DNA of 60,521 nt. It comes from Prosthecobacter sp. (lineage in GTDB: Bacteria; Verrucomicrobiota; Verrucomicrobiia; Verrucomicrobiales; Verrucomicrobiaceae). This document shows positions 8,070 through 17,515 of the stretch, piece after piece. The DNA lies in assembly GCF_029946185.1 (NCBI RefSeq), contig NZ_JAQSEA010000074.1:1-60521 (forward strand), read 5' to 3'. Under the pieces are notes generated by a model that had not been told where the DNA came from, did no database searches, and saw only the letters and a program-made list of their open reading frames with translations. How positions within the stretch are numbered: position 1 is the first letter of the stretch; each line of letters starts with the position of its first letter. A program made the translations under genes and the position numbers.

Positions 8070-9155
8070 ATGTCTAGCAGTCTCGGCACTCTTTTCCACA
8101 TCAGCACCTGGGGTGAATCCCATGGCATCGGCGTTGGCGTCGTCATTGACGGCTGCCCGCCACGCATCCCCCTCACGGTGGAGGACATTCAGGCCGAACT
8201 CGACCGCCGTCGTCCTGGCCAGAGCAAGATCGTCACGCCTCGCAAGGAGGACGACAAAGCGGAAATTCTTTCAGGGGTGCTCGATGGCCTCACGCTCGGC
8301 ACGCCCATTGGCATTCTGGTCCGCAACACGGATCAGCGCCCCTCTGCCTACACGGAGATGCAGCAGGCCTATCGACCCAGCCACGCGGATTACACTTATG
8401 ATGCCAAGTACGGCATCCGCGCCGTGTCTGGCGGTGGCCGGTCCAGCGCCCGTGAAACGATTGGCCGTGTGGCCGCCGGTGCCATCGCGCGCAAGGTGCT
8501 GCAGCACTCGCTCAGCGGTTACGAATGCCTGGCCTACGTGAAGACGGTACAGAACATTGAAGCGAAAGTGCCTGTGGGGGCAGAGCTGACTTCGGCGGTG
8601 ATTGAATCCAACATCGTTCGTACCTGCGACCCCGTCGTGGCGGAAAAAATGATCGAGCTGATTGAGCGCATCCGCAGCGAAGGCAACAGCGTCGGCGGTG
8701 TGATCGAGTGCGTCGTGCGCGGCGTGCCGCCCGGTTTGGGTGAGCCGGTGCTCGACAAGCTGGAGGCCGATCTCGCCAAGGCGATGATGAGCCTGCCGGC
8801 AACGAAGGGTTTTGAAATCGGCAGCGGTTTCGCAGGCACCCAAATGACGGGCTTGGAGCATAACGACGAATTCTACATGGACGGCGAGAAAGTCCGCACC
8901 CGCACCAACCGCAGCGGCGGCATTCAGGGCGGCATCAGCAATGGGGAGGAGATCGTCTTTCGTGTCGCTTTCAAACCCACCGCTACCGTGCTGCGGGAGC
9001 AGAAGACCGTGACCAACACCGGAGAAGATACGACCTTGTCCGCGCGCGGTCGTCACGATGCCTGCGTGCTGCCACGCGCCGTGCCGATGGTGGAGGCGAT
9101 GGTGCATCTCGTGCTGGTAGACCATTTCCTGCGCCAGCGCGCGATGAGGGGGTGA
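8070..9155 (+). CDS. aroC: Chorismate synthase
   Basis: 361 aa, full length for the family. It converts 5-enolpyruvylshikimate-3-phosphate to chorismate with reduced FMN. Diagnostic motifs are STWGESHG near the N terminus, [20 protein letters not shown] around residue 120, GLEHNDEF and [12 protein letters not shown] in the C-terminal half. The ATG at 8070 puts the usual MSSSLGTLF start in place; the TTG at 8049 is an unnecessary extension. It stands apart from other aromatic pathway genes here. Chorismate is also the source of 4-hydroxybenzoate, a likely starter for the nearby pigment cluster, though no functional link is shown. Confidence 0.97.
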   Translation: MSSSLGTLFHISTWGESHGIGVGVVIDGCPPRIPLTVEDIQAELDRRRPGQSKIVTPRKEDDKAEILSGVLDGLTLGTPIGILVRNTDQRPSAYTEMQQAYRPSHADYTYDAKYGIRAVSGGGRSSARETIGRVAAGAIARKVLQHSLSGYECLAYVKTVQNIEAKVPVGAELTSAVIESNIVRTCDPVVAEKMIELIERIRSEGNSVGGVIECVVRGVPPGLGEPVLDKLEADLAKAMMSLPATKGFEIGSGFAGTQMTGLEHNDEFYMDGEKVRTRTNRSGGIQGGISNGEEIVFRVAFKPTATVLREQKTVTNTGEDTTLSARGRHDACVLPRAVPMVEAMVHLVLVDHFLRQRAMRG

Positions 9156-9159
9156 TGTG

Positions 9160-9855
9160 ATGCGGTGGTTCCTGCTGCTTGGATTGACGATCTGCTGCAT
9201 GGCGCAGGCGTCGCGTCCGCCGCCGGTCATTCCGCTTGGCACTTCACCCAAGGAAGTGGAGATTTACACTGAGTCCCACGTTGACGCCCGCTTCACGTCC
9301 GCAGATGCAATTTTGATTGGAGTGGTGACTTCGTCCACCTCTCAAGTCCGCCAGTCTCCTGCTGAGATCCTGCTGGAAGAGACCTGCACTCTGCGCATCG
9401 AAGCGATGTATGGCAGGATGGCTGATCTGGCGGGCGCTACGAGCGTCAGATTTCACACCAGCGATGAACACGACAAGTATCAGCAACTGGAGCCAGATTG
9501 GGGAACCTACCGTCACCTTAAGGAAGGACAAAGGGTAGTGGCCTTGCTCAATGATCGAGACGGGCCCGAAATCCACGTTCGTGGGCTTATCATGATCCAT
9601 GAAGATACCAAAACCCTGCCGGACATCCTGCGGCGTACGGGCTGGGACGCCAGTCGCTTTAATTCGGCGGACCTTGCCGTCTTGAATGTGGCCAGTCCAC
9701 TTTTTCACAGTGAGGTGGTCGTGCTCGCTGATGGGATGGCCAGTTTGAAGAGCGACGAAGCTGCCTTCCTGAACAGGCTGGTGGGCGTTTGCATGGTCAT
9801 CTTCTTTGGCGTCATTCTCTGTGCCAATTACGCCCGGCATCAATGGCATTGCTGA
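9160..9855 (+). CDS. Exported, membrane-anchored protein of unknown function
   Basis: 231 aa. It has an N-terminal signal sequence (MRWFLLLGLTICCMAQA) and a C-terminal transmembrane helix (LVGVCMVIFFGVILCANYA), so the roughly 170-residue middle is probably periplasmic. It starts 4 bp after the aroC stop (ATG at 9160; a GTG at 9157 is possible), so the two are probably co-transcribed. I recognise no family. Phrases such as ADAILIGVVTSST and HLKEGQRVVALLND suggest a beta-rich domain of the kind seen in small secreted proteins that begin with a V-G-x-V strand. Confidence 0.65.
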   Translation: MRWFLLLGLTICCMAQASRPPPVIPLGTSPKEVEIYTESHVDARFTSADAILIGVVTSSTSQVRQSPAEILLEETCTLRIEAMYGRMADLAGATSVRFHTSDEHDKYQQLEPDWGTYRHLKEGQRVVALLNDRDGPEIHVRGLIMIHEDTKTLPDILRRTGWDASRFNSADLAVLNVASPLFHSEVVVLADGMASLKSDEAAFLNRLVGVCMVIFFGVILCANYARHQWHC

Positions 9856-9966
9856 AGTGATCTGCTCGCCGTGACGATGGAGGAACAATAACTGCCATTG
9901 GGTCGTGGCCTGGCCGTAGAGCGCTTTTTCCAGAACGAGCTGAAGCTCTTGAGTACTTTTGGCCGC

Positions 9967-11424
9967 TCAGAAACCCACGACGTAGAAACGCTGCTGGGAG
10001 ACCTGCTCGGCTTCGGGGAGGGTGATCCAGCGTTCTTTGTAGCGTTCACCCCAACTGTCGCTGAAGGCGATTTCGTTGGTGTCTTTGTTGTAGCCGATGA
10101 TGAGGACGATATGACCCGATTCTCTGTCCTTGGGCAGTGAGTTGTTGGCGGATTCTCCGGTGACCTTGGTCTTCCAGGCGGCCCATTCGGTGACGGTCTT
10201 GCGCTCTTTGGTGCGCTTGTTGGCGGTTTCGTTGAACTTGTCCGTGCTGTAGAGGCACCACATGAGCGGCACGCCTTTGTCGATGTATTTGGCGATTTCC
10301 TTGAGCTTGAATTCTCCCTGCCAGGCGTCAAAGGAGCGGCGCTTGTTGCGGATCTGGGGGGCCATGCCTTCGAGCAGGGTGGACACGCTGGTGCCGCCGC
10401 CAAAGTTGGTCTCACCGGCGTTGGCAAGGATGTACATGTCCGCCGGGACTCCGAGGTAGCGCATGGCGCGCTCGGCGGTGGCGGGGGCGCAGTAGCCTTT
10501 GGGGCCTTGGTCCACCATGGGAATGTCGCCGATGACGACATCGCCGTTCGCACGCTTTTCGAGGTTGGCCAGCGCTTGGGCGCGGATCACCTTGTCGGTG
10601 GTGTCTTCCACTTTGCCGCCGGCATCGGCGAAAGCGGTGGTGACGATTTGCACGCCGACGTATTCACCGGGAGCCTCGGCCAGAAGGATGGAATGACCGC
10701 GCCAGTCCCAGCGCTGCACGGTGAGACGACCAATTTTATTTGAGCCTTCACCAAAGCGTTCCTTCTGGGGCTCACCGAGCTTTTTGGTGAGCGCTCCCGC
10801 GATTGCGGCCAGGTCCTTGTCCATGGCGGTTTTCACGATTTTGGCCGCTTCGGCAGGCGGGGTGTCTTTGTCGAAGTGCATCTCACCGCTGCCTTTGGCG
10901 CTGAAGAGGTCGCCCTTGTTGGCAAAGACGAGGGAGAAGTTGGTCACCTTGTCGTTTTCCGCATACATCGCCACGGAGTAGGGATGCGCGCCGAACATCT
11001 GGTAGTCGTCCTTGGTGTAGGCGCGGTAGCTGCTGGCGGTCTTGGTCTTGGACTCCTGGGGGATTTTCAGCTTGGCGGCGATGGCCTCGGCGGAGGAGGT
11101 GAAGAGCGGAGCCTCGTCAAACATGGGCTGGCCGACAGCTTCGTTTACCGAGGCGGGCTCCATTTTGTCATTGGGGCCGGGCTTGAAGGTGTATTTGGGG
11201 GTGTTGATGTACTGCTGATCGGCAGCGGAGAGGGAAGTGATGGCAAGCGGGAACCTCTGGCCGTTCGCCAGTTCGAGGGTCACGGTTGGCCCGCTGACAG
11301 AGACGAGCTTTGCCTGCACGGCCCTGCCCTGGGCATTGGTAAAAGTACGGAACTCGGAAGTCTGCGCGAACGCGGTGGCAAGGGAAAGACCCAGCGCTAG
11401 AACTACATTGGCGGCATGTTTCAT
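9967..11424 (-). CDS. Secreted papain-like (C39-type) peptidase with N-terminal SHD1-like domain
   Basis: 485 aa. After a signal peptide (1-20) comes a short SLA1-homology-like domain (FRTFTNAQGRAVQAKL and following, 25-75), common in Verrucomicrobia and Planctomycetes. A roughly 220-residue linker region leads to a C39-like peptidase domain. Catalytic residues visible are Gln306 and Cys312 in MVDQGPKGYCAPA, His438 in SGHIVLIIGY, and Asp456 in FSDSWGERY, in the order and spacing of papain-like enzymes. The true start is the ATG at 11424; the longer frame to 11787 runs antisense through glgC and lacks a signal peptide. The target is unknown. Confidence 0.82.
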   Translation of the reverse strand: MKHAANVVLALGLSLATAFAQTSEFRTFTNAQGRAVQAKLVSVSGPTVTLELANGQRFPLAITSLSAADQQYINTPKYTFKPGPNDKMEPASVNEAVGQPMFDEAPLFTSSAEAIAAKLKIPQESKTKTASSYRAYTKDDYQMFGAHPYSVAMYAENDKVTNFSLVFANKGDLFSAKGSGEMHFDKDTPPAEAAKIVKTAMDKDLAAIAGALTKKLGEPQKERFGEGSNKIGRLTVQRWDWRGHSILLAEAPGEYVGVQIVTTAFADAGGKVEDTTDKVIRAQALANLEKRANGDVVIGDIPMVDQGPKGYCAPATAERAMRYLGVPADMYILANAGETNFGGGTSVSTLLEGMAPQIRNKRRSFDAWQGEFKLKEIAKYIDKGVPLMWCLYSTDKFNETANKRTKERKTVTEWAAWKTKVTGESANNSLPKDRESGHIVLIIGYNKDTNEIAFSDSWGERYKERWITLPEAEQVSQQRFYVVGF

Positions 11425-11479
11425 GGCGACGGTTTTAACGCATCCGCCGCCATGAGTGTTAGTCTTTTTTTGGCGCGGC

Positions 11480-12814
11480 TCAGATCCAAGTCCCGGAGGG
11501 GATGATGGCGTCTTTCGGGATGCAGATGATGCCGTCGCGAATGTAGAAGTTTTCGCCGTCCATGTTGTCCGGCTTGCCTTCGGGGGTGATGACGACGTTG
11601 TCACCGATGTGGACGTTTTTGTCGATGATGGCGCGTTCGATGCGGCAGTTGCGGCCGATGCCGGGAGGTGGGCGGTTCGGATCTGTGCCGACGGCTCCTG
11701 CGTAGTAGTCCGCCCCCATGATGATGCAGTCACGGATGGTGGTGCCGGGCTCGATCTTGGCGCGCAGGCCGATGACGGCGGTCTCAATGTGGGCGTCGGT
11801 GAGCACGCTGCCGTCGGCGATCAGGGCGCCGCGGATGGTGGCGCCGTTGATCTTGGTGGCTGGGAGGAAGCGGGCGTGGGTGAAGATGGGCGCGGAGCTT
11901 TCAAAGAAGTCGAACTGCGGCACCAGACGGCAGAGGTCGAGGTTGGCGTCGAAGAAGTTGCGGATGGTCCCGATGTCCTCCCAGTAGCCCTGAAAGTTGA
12001 AGTTGAAGACGCGTTTGTTTTTGATCGCATTCGGGATGATGTGCTTGCCGAAGTCGTTGAGCGTGTTGTCGAGACAATCGATGAGCACGTCACGATGAAA
12101 CAGATAGATGCCCATGGAGGCCTGGAAGCGGGCTTCCGTCGGTTCGATGCCCAGCGACTTCAACGTGGTGGGAGGGATGCGCAGCTTTTCGAGCACCTGG
12201 GGATCCTTGGGCTTCTCGACAAATTCATAGATCTGGCCTTCTTCATCGGAATGCATGATGCCAAATGAAGTGGCGGCCTCGGCATCGACAGGGATCGTTG
12301 CGATGGTGATGTCAGCATTGGTGGCGATGTGCTGGCGCATGATCGTACGGTAGTCCATGCGGTAAAGCTGGTCACCGCTGAGGATCAGGAAGTAGTCGTA
12401 GTCGCCTTCGAGGAAGTAGCGCAGGTTCTGCCGCACAGCATCGGCGGTGCCCTGGTACCAGCGCTCGCCTTCGGGGGTCTGCTGGGCTGCGAGCACCTCG
12501 ACAAAGCCGCGGGTGAACTGGTCAAAGCGGTAGGTGCGGGCAAGATGGCGGTTCAGCGAGGCGCTGTTGTACTGGGTGAGCACATAGACCTGACGCAGGC
12601 CGGAGTTGATGCAGTTGCTGATCGGGATATCAACGATGCGGTACTTGCCGGCGAGCGGGACGGCGGGCTTGGCCCGGTTTTCAGTCAGCGGAAAAAGCCG
12701 CGTGCCTGCCCCACCACCCATGACGATGGCCAGAGTATTGCGGCGGAGCAGCGTGTCTGCTTCGATCTGGACTTTGGAGGATGACGGTGCCGGCAGAGTG
12801 GGTGGTGTGCTCAT
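11480..12814 (-). CDS. glgC: Glucose-1-phosphate adenylyltransferase
   Basis: 444 aa. It makes ADP-glucose from ATP and glucose-1-phosphate for alpha-glucan synthesis. The nucleotidyltransferase signature is [15 protein letters not shown] with [21 protein letters not shown] after it. A sugar-binding segment with FVEKP and a C-terminal left-handed beta-helix ([14 protein letters not shown] and following) complete the family layout. The ATG at 12814 is preferred; the upstream ATG at 12859 lies in the divergent promoter region. It ends 55 bp before the peptidase gene and may be read into it. GlgE at 33011-34966 suggests that the product feeds the GlgE pathway. Confidence 0.95.
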   Translation of the reverse strand: MSTPPTLPAPSSSKVQIEADTLLRRNTLAIVMGGGAGTRLFPLTENRAKPAVPLAGKYRIVDIPISNCINSGLRQVYVLTQYNSASLNRHLARTYRFDQFTRGFVEVLAAQQTPEGERWYQGTADAVRQNLRYFLEGDYDYFLILSGDQLYRMDYRTIMRQHIATNADITIATIPVDAEAATSFGIMHSDEEGQIYEFVEKPKDPQVLEKLRIPPTTLKSLGIEPTEARFQASMGIYLFHRDVLIDCLDNTLNDFGKHIIPNAIKNKRVFNFNFQGYWEDIGTIRNFFDANLDLCRLVPQFDFFESSAPIFTHARFLPATKINGATIRGALIADGSVLTDAHIETAVIGLRAKIEPGTTIRDCIIMGADYYAGAVGTDPNRPPPGIGRNCRIERAIIDKNVHIGDNVVITPEGKPDNMDGENFYIRDGIICIPKDAIIPSGTWI

Positions 12815-12898
12815 TGTCCTAAGTTGGTTGTCATTAATTCTCTGAAACAAGGGGAACAAGCAAGCGTTATCCCTCCTACCTAAATTTCGCGGGCAGGT

Positions 12899-13906
12899 AT
12901 GCCACGCAATCCTTTTAGTTTATTACCTTTATCCCACCTCATGTCCACCACGGCGTTTCGTTTCCCCTTCATTATCAGTGTTTACCTGATGACGTCCTCA
13001 GCCTACTCGGCGGTCAACTTCGAAAAGGACCTGCTGCCTGCCATTACTAAGAAGTGCATGGACTGCCACAAGGCCACGCATGTGCAAAACGGCCAGAAAA
13101 AGGAGCCCAAGGCCGGGCTGCGGCTGGACGCCTCCTGGGCCATCCTGAAAGGCAGTGAAAACGGCCCGGTGCTCACCCCTGGTGCGCCGGATAAAAGCGC
13201 CATCTATGAGTCCGTCACGCTGCCAAAGGACGACGACGCCCACATGCCCTCCAAGGGCGAAGATTTGACCAAGGAAGAGATCGCCCTGCTCAAGACGTGG
13301 ATTGAGGAGGGTGCCAACTTCGGCGGCTGGGTCGGCAGCGTGGAGGGGATGCCCGCCGGTGCGATGACGGAGTCTACCAAGCCCTACACCCCCCGCGCGC
13401 GTGATCTGTTCTACGCCGCTCTTGAGAAAGAGGTGAAACCGCTCTCGGACGAGGTGCTGGCCAAGGCCAAGGCCGCCGGTGCCCAGGTCTCTTCGGTGAA
13501 GGTAGACAGCCCGCTGGTGCGGGTCGATTTCCTCACGGGTGTCTCGAAGTGCGATGACGCCAAGGTTGCCGAAATTCTGCCCCTTAAGGAAAATATCGTG
13601 CAGCTTGATCTGGGACGCACCATCATCACGGACGCCGCATTGAAGACCATCGCGCAGCTTCCGCGCCTGGTCTCGCTGGATCTGCGCCAGACGAAAATCA
13701 CCGACGCCGGCCTCGAATCACTCATGGGTTTGAAAAAAATCGAGTCGATCAATCTTTACGGCACCGAGATCACGGATGCCGGACTGATGCATCTGGCAAA
13801 GCTCAAAAGTCTCAAAAATGTCCATCTCTGGCAGTCCAAGGCCACCAAGCCAGGCGTAAAACAGCTCGCTGCCGCCATACCCGGTCTCAAAGTAAGCATC
13901 GAATAA
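12899..13906 (+). CDS. Exported planctomycete-type cytochrome c domain with leucine-rich repeats
   Basis: 335 aa. A signal sequence (about 20-39) is followed by a PSCyt1-like haem domain with CMDCH as the CxxCH site near residue 53, and the segment ending LLKTWIEEGA that closes this domain. The C-terminal half is a run of leucine-rich repeats of the type LVSLDLRQTKITDAGLESL and IESINLYGTEITDAGLMHL. Such fusions are hallmark secreted proteins of Planctomycetes and Verrucomicrobia with unknown partners. Start is uncertain between 12899 and the ATG at 12941, which better fits a signal peptide. The gene is divergent from glgC and followed closely by a peroxiredoxin. Confidence 0.85.
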   Translation: MPRNPFSLLPLSHLMSTTAFRFPFIISVYLMTSSAYSAVNFEKDLLPAITKKCMDCHKATHVQNGQKKEPKAGLRLDASWAILKGSENGPVLTPGAPDKSAIYESVTLPKDDDAHMPSKGEDLTKEEIALLKTWIEEGANFGGWVGSVEGMPAGAMTESTKPYTPRARDLFYAALEKEVKPLSDEVLAKAKAAGAQVSSVKVDSPLVRVDFLTGVSKCDDAKVAEILPLKENIVQLDLGRTIITDAALKTIAQLPRLVSLDLRQTKITDAGLESLMGLKKIESINLYGTEITDAGLMHLAKLKSLKNVHLWQSKATKPGVKQLAAAIPGLKVSIE

Positions 13907-13942
13907 CCCCGTCCAGTCGTTTCCCCAATACCGTAACCTCGT

Positions 13943-14479
13943 ATGATGATGAAAAAACGTCTCTTCCTTCTTACCGCCATGTCATTGCTCAGCTCAGTCT
14001 TTGGAACTGCCGTCGCCGGCGAAGGCGAAAAAGTCAGCTACCCCGCTCCGGTGGTTTCTGGCGTCAATCAAGACGGTGCCACGGTGAATTTCGCCGATGT
14101 GTACAAGAAAGGGCCGACGGTGGTCTTCTTCTACCCGAAAGCCGATACTCCGGGCTGCACCAAGCAGGCCTGCTCCCTGCGGGATTCCTTTGCCGAGCTC
14201 TCCAAAGAGGGCGTGCAGGTGCTGGGCGTGAGTTTTGACAAGGCGGAAGCGCAGAAGGCGTTCAAGGATAAGTTCACGCTGCCCTACGACCTTATCGCCG
14301 ATCCTGATGGCAAGATCGTCGAGGCCTTCAAGGTTAAGAAGATGCTCAAAGGGCTGCTTTCACTCGCCTCACGCAGCTGCTTCCTCATCAAGGACGGCAA
14401 GGTCGTCTGGCAGGACTATTCGGCTTCCACTGACAAGCAGGCCGCTGACATCAAGCGCGTGCTGGCTGAAACGAAATAA
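13943..14479 (+). CDS. Exported thiol peroxidase of the PrxQ/BCP family
   Basis: 178 aa. A signal peptide (about 1-26) precedes an AhpC/TSA domain. Peroxidatic Cys72 and resolving Cys77 sit in ADTPGCTKQACSLRD, the C-X4-C arrangement of PrxQ. The enzyme reduces peroxides with thioredoxin-like donors, here in the periplasm. Three ATG codons in a row (13943, 13946, 13949) make the exact start arbitrary. It is 36 bp after the cytochrome/LRR gene, so one transcript is likely, and a good Rho-independent terminator follows. Confidence 0.9.
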   Translation: MMMKKRLFLLTAMSLLSSVFGTAVAGEGEKVSYPAPVVSGVNQDGATVNFADVYKKGPTVVFFYPKADTPGCTKQACSLRDSFAELSKEGVQVLGVSFDKAEAQKAFKDKFTLPYDLIADPDGKIVEAFKVKKMLKGLLSLASRSCFLIKDGKVVWQDYSASTDKQAADIKRVLAETK

Positions 14480-14505
14480 GCCGGGTTATTATCGTTTAGT
14501 TTTTT

Positions 14506-14539
14506 AAAGCCGGGGGTCGGAAACGATCTCCGGCTTTTT
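14506..14539 (+). terminator. Rho-independent terminator after the peroxiredoxin gene
   Basis: AAAGCCGG (14506-14513) pairs with CCGGCTTT (14530-14537) across a 16-nt loop and is followed by a short T run. It sits 27 bp after the stop and ends the cytochrome-peroxiredoxin unit. Confidence 0.8.
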
Positions 14540-14665
14540 GTTTTTAATGCTGCAGTGCAGCACTTTTTTCAAAAGTGATCCCAAGACGCTGCCGCGATTG
14601 CTTGGTGCCAGACCCTTGAGCAGCTTAAGTGATGCCCGCACCTTTTAACAAACGTATCTCCTGCC

Positions 14666-16090
14666 ATGAACACCCGCACTGAAACAGACAGCATGGGGAA
14701 CATGTCCGTGCCAGCGGAGGCGCTCTACGGGGCGAGCACCCAGCGCGCGGTGCTGAATTTTCCGGTCAGCGGGCGGTGTGTGCCGCTGCCAGTCATCCAT
14801 GCCTACGGCCTCATTAAATGGGCTGCCGCGTGTGCGCATGAGGGCCTGGGTCTGCTGCCCGCAGACAAGGCCGCCCTCATCGGGCAGGCCGCGCTGGAGG
14901 TGGCCGAGGGTGGGCATGATGCGCAGTTCGTGATCGACATTTACCAGACGGGCTCTGGCACGAGCACCAACATGAATGCGAACGAGGTTATCTCAAATCG
15001 TGCGTGCCAGATCGCAGGGAAGCCTCTGGGCGCGAAGGAGCCCGTGCACCCGAATGACCATGTGAACATGGGGCAGTCGAGCAACGACACCTTTCCCACG
15101 GCGGTGCACATCGCTGTCGCCCAGGAGTTGAATGAGAGGTTTCTCCCTGCGCTGGAGGTCCTGCAGCAGGCGCTGACGGCTAAGGGCGGGGAGTTTTGGG
15201 ACGTGCTCAAAATCGGCCGCACGCATCTGATGGATGCCACGCCGGTGCGCCTTGGTCAGGAGTTCAAGGGGTATGCGCGGCAGGCTGAGCTCGGCGTGGC
15301 TCGCGTGCGCACGGCGCTCAGTGCCATCATGGAACTGCCACTCGGCGGCACGGCAGTCGGCACCGGTTTGAATGGCCACCCGGAGATGCCCGGACGCGCC
15401 ATCGCCCTCATCGCCGGAAAGGCCGGCCTGCCCTTTCGGGAGGCGCAGGATCACTTTGAGGCCCAGTCTGCGAAAGACGGCCTCGTGGAGGTCAGCGGCC
15501 AGCTTAAGACCGTGGCCACCAGCCTGTTCAAGATCGCCAATGACCTGCGCTGGCTGAGTTCGGGCCCGCAGTGTGCCATCGGTGAGATCAGTCTGCCCGC
15601 CACGCAGCCCGGCAGTTCCATCATGCCCGGCAAGGTGAACCCCGTGATGTGTGAGAGCCTCATGCAGGTCTGCGCCCGGGTCATGGGCAATGACACCACC
15701 GTCACCTGGTGCGCCGCCAATGGGAATCTGGAGCTGAACGTCATGATGCCCGCGCTCGCCGCCGCGCTGCTGGAAAGCATCGAGCTGCTGACCAACGCCA
15801 CCACGCTCCTGAGCAGGCGCTGTGTGGATGGCATCGTGGCAAACCGGGAGCGCTGCACGAGTTTCATCGAGCACAGCCTTGCCATGGTCACGGGCCTGAA
15901 TTCCAAGATCGGCTATGACAAGGCGGCGGAGATCGCCAAGCTCAGCGCGAAGACGGGAACGCCCGTGCGCCAGCTTTGCCTGGAACGCCTCAGCGAGCTC
16001 GGCATCACCGAGGCCGAACTTAACGAAGCGCTGGATCCTGCCCGGATGACGAAGCCGGATGCGGGCATGGTGGGCGGTGGGGGTGGGTGA
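14666..16090 (+). CDS. fumC: Fumarate hydratase, class II
   Basis: 474 aa, normal length for iron-independent fumarase, which interconverts fumarate and malate in the TCA cycle. The superfamily signature GSSIMPGKVNP is at 316-326; substrate-binding segments include SGTSTNMNANEV (97-108), SSND (138-141) and RTHLMDATP (185-193). The C terminus ends in a Gly-rich tail (VGGGGG). It is a single gene with its own upstream region after the terminator at 14506-14539. Aspartase shares the fold, but the SGTSTNMNANEVI and THLMDATP segments fit FumC better. Confidence 0.95.
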   Translation: MNTRTETDSMGNMSVPAEALYGASTQRAVLNFPVSGRCVPLPVIHAYGLIKWAAACAHEGLGLLPADKAALIGQAALEVAEGGHDAQFVIDIYQTGSGTSTNMNANEVISNRACQIAGKPLGAKEPVHPNDHVNMGQSSNDTFPTAVHIAVAQELNERFLPALEVLQQALTAKGGEFWDVLKIGRTHLMDATPVRLGQEFKGYARQAELGVARVRTALSAIMELPLGGTAVGTGLNGHPEMPGRAIALIAGKAGLPFREAQDHFEAQSAKDGLVEVSGQLKTVATSLFKIANDLRWLSSGPQCAIGEISLPATQPGSSIMPGKVNPVMCESLMQVCARVMGNDTTVTWCAANGNLELNVMMPALAAALLESIELLTNATTLLSRRCVDGIVANRERCTSFIEHSLAMVTGLNSKIGYDKAAEIAKLSAKTGTPVRQLCLERLSELGITEAELNEALDPARMTKPDAGMVGGGGG

Positions 16091-16102
16091 CAGCTTCCTC
16101 GT

Positions 16103-16509
16103 TCAATCGTCTTGAATCAGCAGCGCCCTAAAACCTGCTTGCGTAAAATGGTGATCTGCATTGAGCGCATCTTTTACCTCGTTCTCCTTCATCACCACGA
16201 AAGAGATGCAGTCAGTCAATGACCATCCTTTGTCGGGGCGGGCGGCGAACAGCTCGATCCCACGTTGTAACAACTCAGAAGATACTGGAACCAACGTCAC
16301 ATCCGGTCGTGTCCGCACCATTTTGTCCACCAGCATGAAGTCCGCCCGATCCGTCGGATCTGGAAACGCCGCTCCCAGTTCCAGAAGAATGAACTCCGTA
16401 GTGACAATGTGGGCGGTCACGCCACGAGACATGGCCACAGCTGATGATGGCATTGATCTCGTCGGTTGAGCAGCGCTTCAAACCAGACTGTATCCGCAAA
16501 CACCTTCAT
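16103..16509 (-). pseudogene. PIN-domain ribonuclease toxin (VapC-like), frameshifted
   Basis: The ATG at 16509 opens a typical PIN start, MKVFADTVWFEALLNRRDQ, which then hits a stop after 31 codons. The rest of the domain (VAMSRGVTAHIVTTEFILLEL, then SLTDCISFVVMKE and NADHHFTQAGF) continues in another frame to 16103. One missing base near 16438-16447, after the HHQ codons, would restore a single PIN protein of about 135 aa. First-strand Asp6, the middle Glu and the late Asp residues of the PIN active site are all present across the two frames. The start overlaps the antitoxin stop (ATGA). It is either a true inactivating indel or a sequencing error. Confidence 0.8.
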
Positions 16510-16718
16510 TTGCGCGCCGAGCCGTTCAGGTATTGGTCGTGGTTGAGGGCCATGTCCGCCGGCCAGTCACGATCCTTCGCCAGTTTCAGCAGCTCCGCGG
16601 CGAACGGCATGAGCGGACGTTCATCTTTCACGACGACCTCCACCTGAGCCCCCTCCGGCAGGCAAACTTCTTCCGGAAGAATGACAACATCATTCTCGAC
16701 TGTGCCTGTGAAGCTCAT
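16506..16718 (-). CDS. Antitoxin partner of the PIN toxin (AbrB/DUF104-like)
   Basis: 70 aa. The N terminus MSFTGTVENDVVILPEEV with LPEGAQVEVVV forms the short beta-rich fold of DUF104/AbrB-like antitoxins, followed by a helical tail (FAAELLKLAKDRDWPADMALNHDQYL) that would mask the toxin. The ATG at 16718 is preferred over 16754 because it starts exactly at the domain. It precedes and overlaps the PIN gene by 4 bp, the standard antitoxin-first order. It is intact although the toxin appears broken. Such pairs usually repress their own promoter. Confidence 0.72.
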   Translation of the reverse strand: MSFTGTVENDVVILPEEVCLPEGAQVEVVVKDERPLMPFAAELLKLAKDRDWPADMALNHDQYLNGSARK

Positions 16719-16843
16719 GGCTTCTAGGATGCTCCATTGGGCGCATGTGGGCAAGTGCCATCCCCCCTGTGTGAAGAGTCACCCCTGAGGGCTCCCTCGG
16801 AAAAGCTCAAACGAAACGCATCAAGTGTCTTTGCCTCCAAGCG

Positions 16844-16854
16844 CCCCCCCCCCC
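16844..16854. repeat. Homopolymer run of 11 C
   Basis: Eleven C residues lie in the gap between the antitoxin promoter and the end of the universal stress gene. Such tracts slip during replication and also cause base-calling errors. It lies outside any coding region, so no phase-variable gene is evident. Confidence 0.9.
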
Positions 16855-16898
16855 TGAAAGGGAGGAAGAGGAGGATGTGCCTGCTTGGCGCAGCTACC

Positions 16899-17420
16899 TC
16901 ACAGGGGCAGGGGAATACCAGCCATCGCGCCGCCCAGCACGTCCGTCTCTTCGTCACGGGCTTTCCTGGCTGCCGCCTTTACCAGATGGGTCTCCGGTGC
17001 GGGCACGCTTGGGATGACGATCACGGGCCGGCTGGCGTGGCGGATGACGCCTTCGGTGAGGCTGCCTACGATCAGTTGATACAGCGCGCCGTGGCCGTGA
17101 GAGCCCATGATGATGATATCTGGGTCGAATTGGACGACCTGATCCAACACGGTGTCCAGCAGAAGGCCGCCAGACAACTGTGCCCTCGTCTGGACGCCGT
17201 GATTGATCAAAGTGTCGCGCATGACGAACAACTCCTGCTGTCGTGATTTGAACAGGTCGGGTGGGACGGCTGGAGGCGCAAAATCCACCACCAGTGGTTC
17301 TGGCGGCACGACATGGACGAGGACGACTTCACTCCCGAAGGCCTTCGCATGCGCCTCTGCTTGATCGAGAACCCTTGGAGTGACGTCGGAAAAATCGATG
17401 AGTGCAAGAATGGTTTTCAT
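16899..17420 (-). CDS. Universal stress protein, UspA family
   Basis: 173 aa. Starts MKTILALIDFSDVTPRVL, the usual first strand with the acidic DFSD loop. The ATP-binding signature G-2x-G-9x-G(S/T) is present as GSHGHGALYQLIVGS and is followed by VIRHASRPVIVIP, the final strand. The ATG at 17420 matches the domain start; an upstream ATG at 17468 only adds a polar leader. Cytoplasmic, ATP-binding stress protein of unspecified role. A 23-residue tail after the domain (PAPETHLVKAAARKARDEETD) is extra. Confidence 0.9.
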   Translation of the reverse strand: MKTILALIDFSDVTPRVLDQAEAHAKAFGSEVVLVHVVPPEPLVVDFAPPAVPPDLFKSRQQELFVMRDTLINHGVQTRAQLSGGLLLDTVLDQVVQFDPDIIIMGSHGHGALYQLIVGSLTEGVIRHASRPVIVIPSVPAPETHLVKAAARKARDEETDVLGGAMAGIPLPL

Positions 17421-17515
17421 GGCTTGAAAAGAGGGATGGTTGGTGCGCCTTGCGGCACCCCTCATCAAAGGATACGTTTTTCGACCGCCTTACGGGTGGG
17501 GCTTTTTGCCCGGCC

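Noticed and set aside
8271-9251. 326-codon reverse frame over aroC
   Set aside because: Shadow of aroC, whose family motifs are all on the plus strand.
11425-11787. N-terminal extension of the C39-like peptidase
   Set aside because: It lies antisense within glgC and lacks a signal peptide; the real one starts at 11424.
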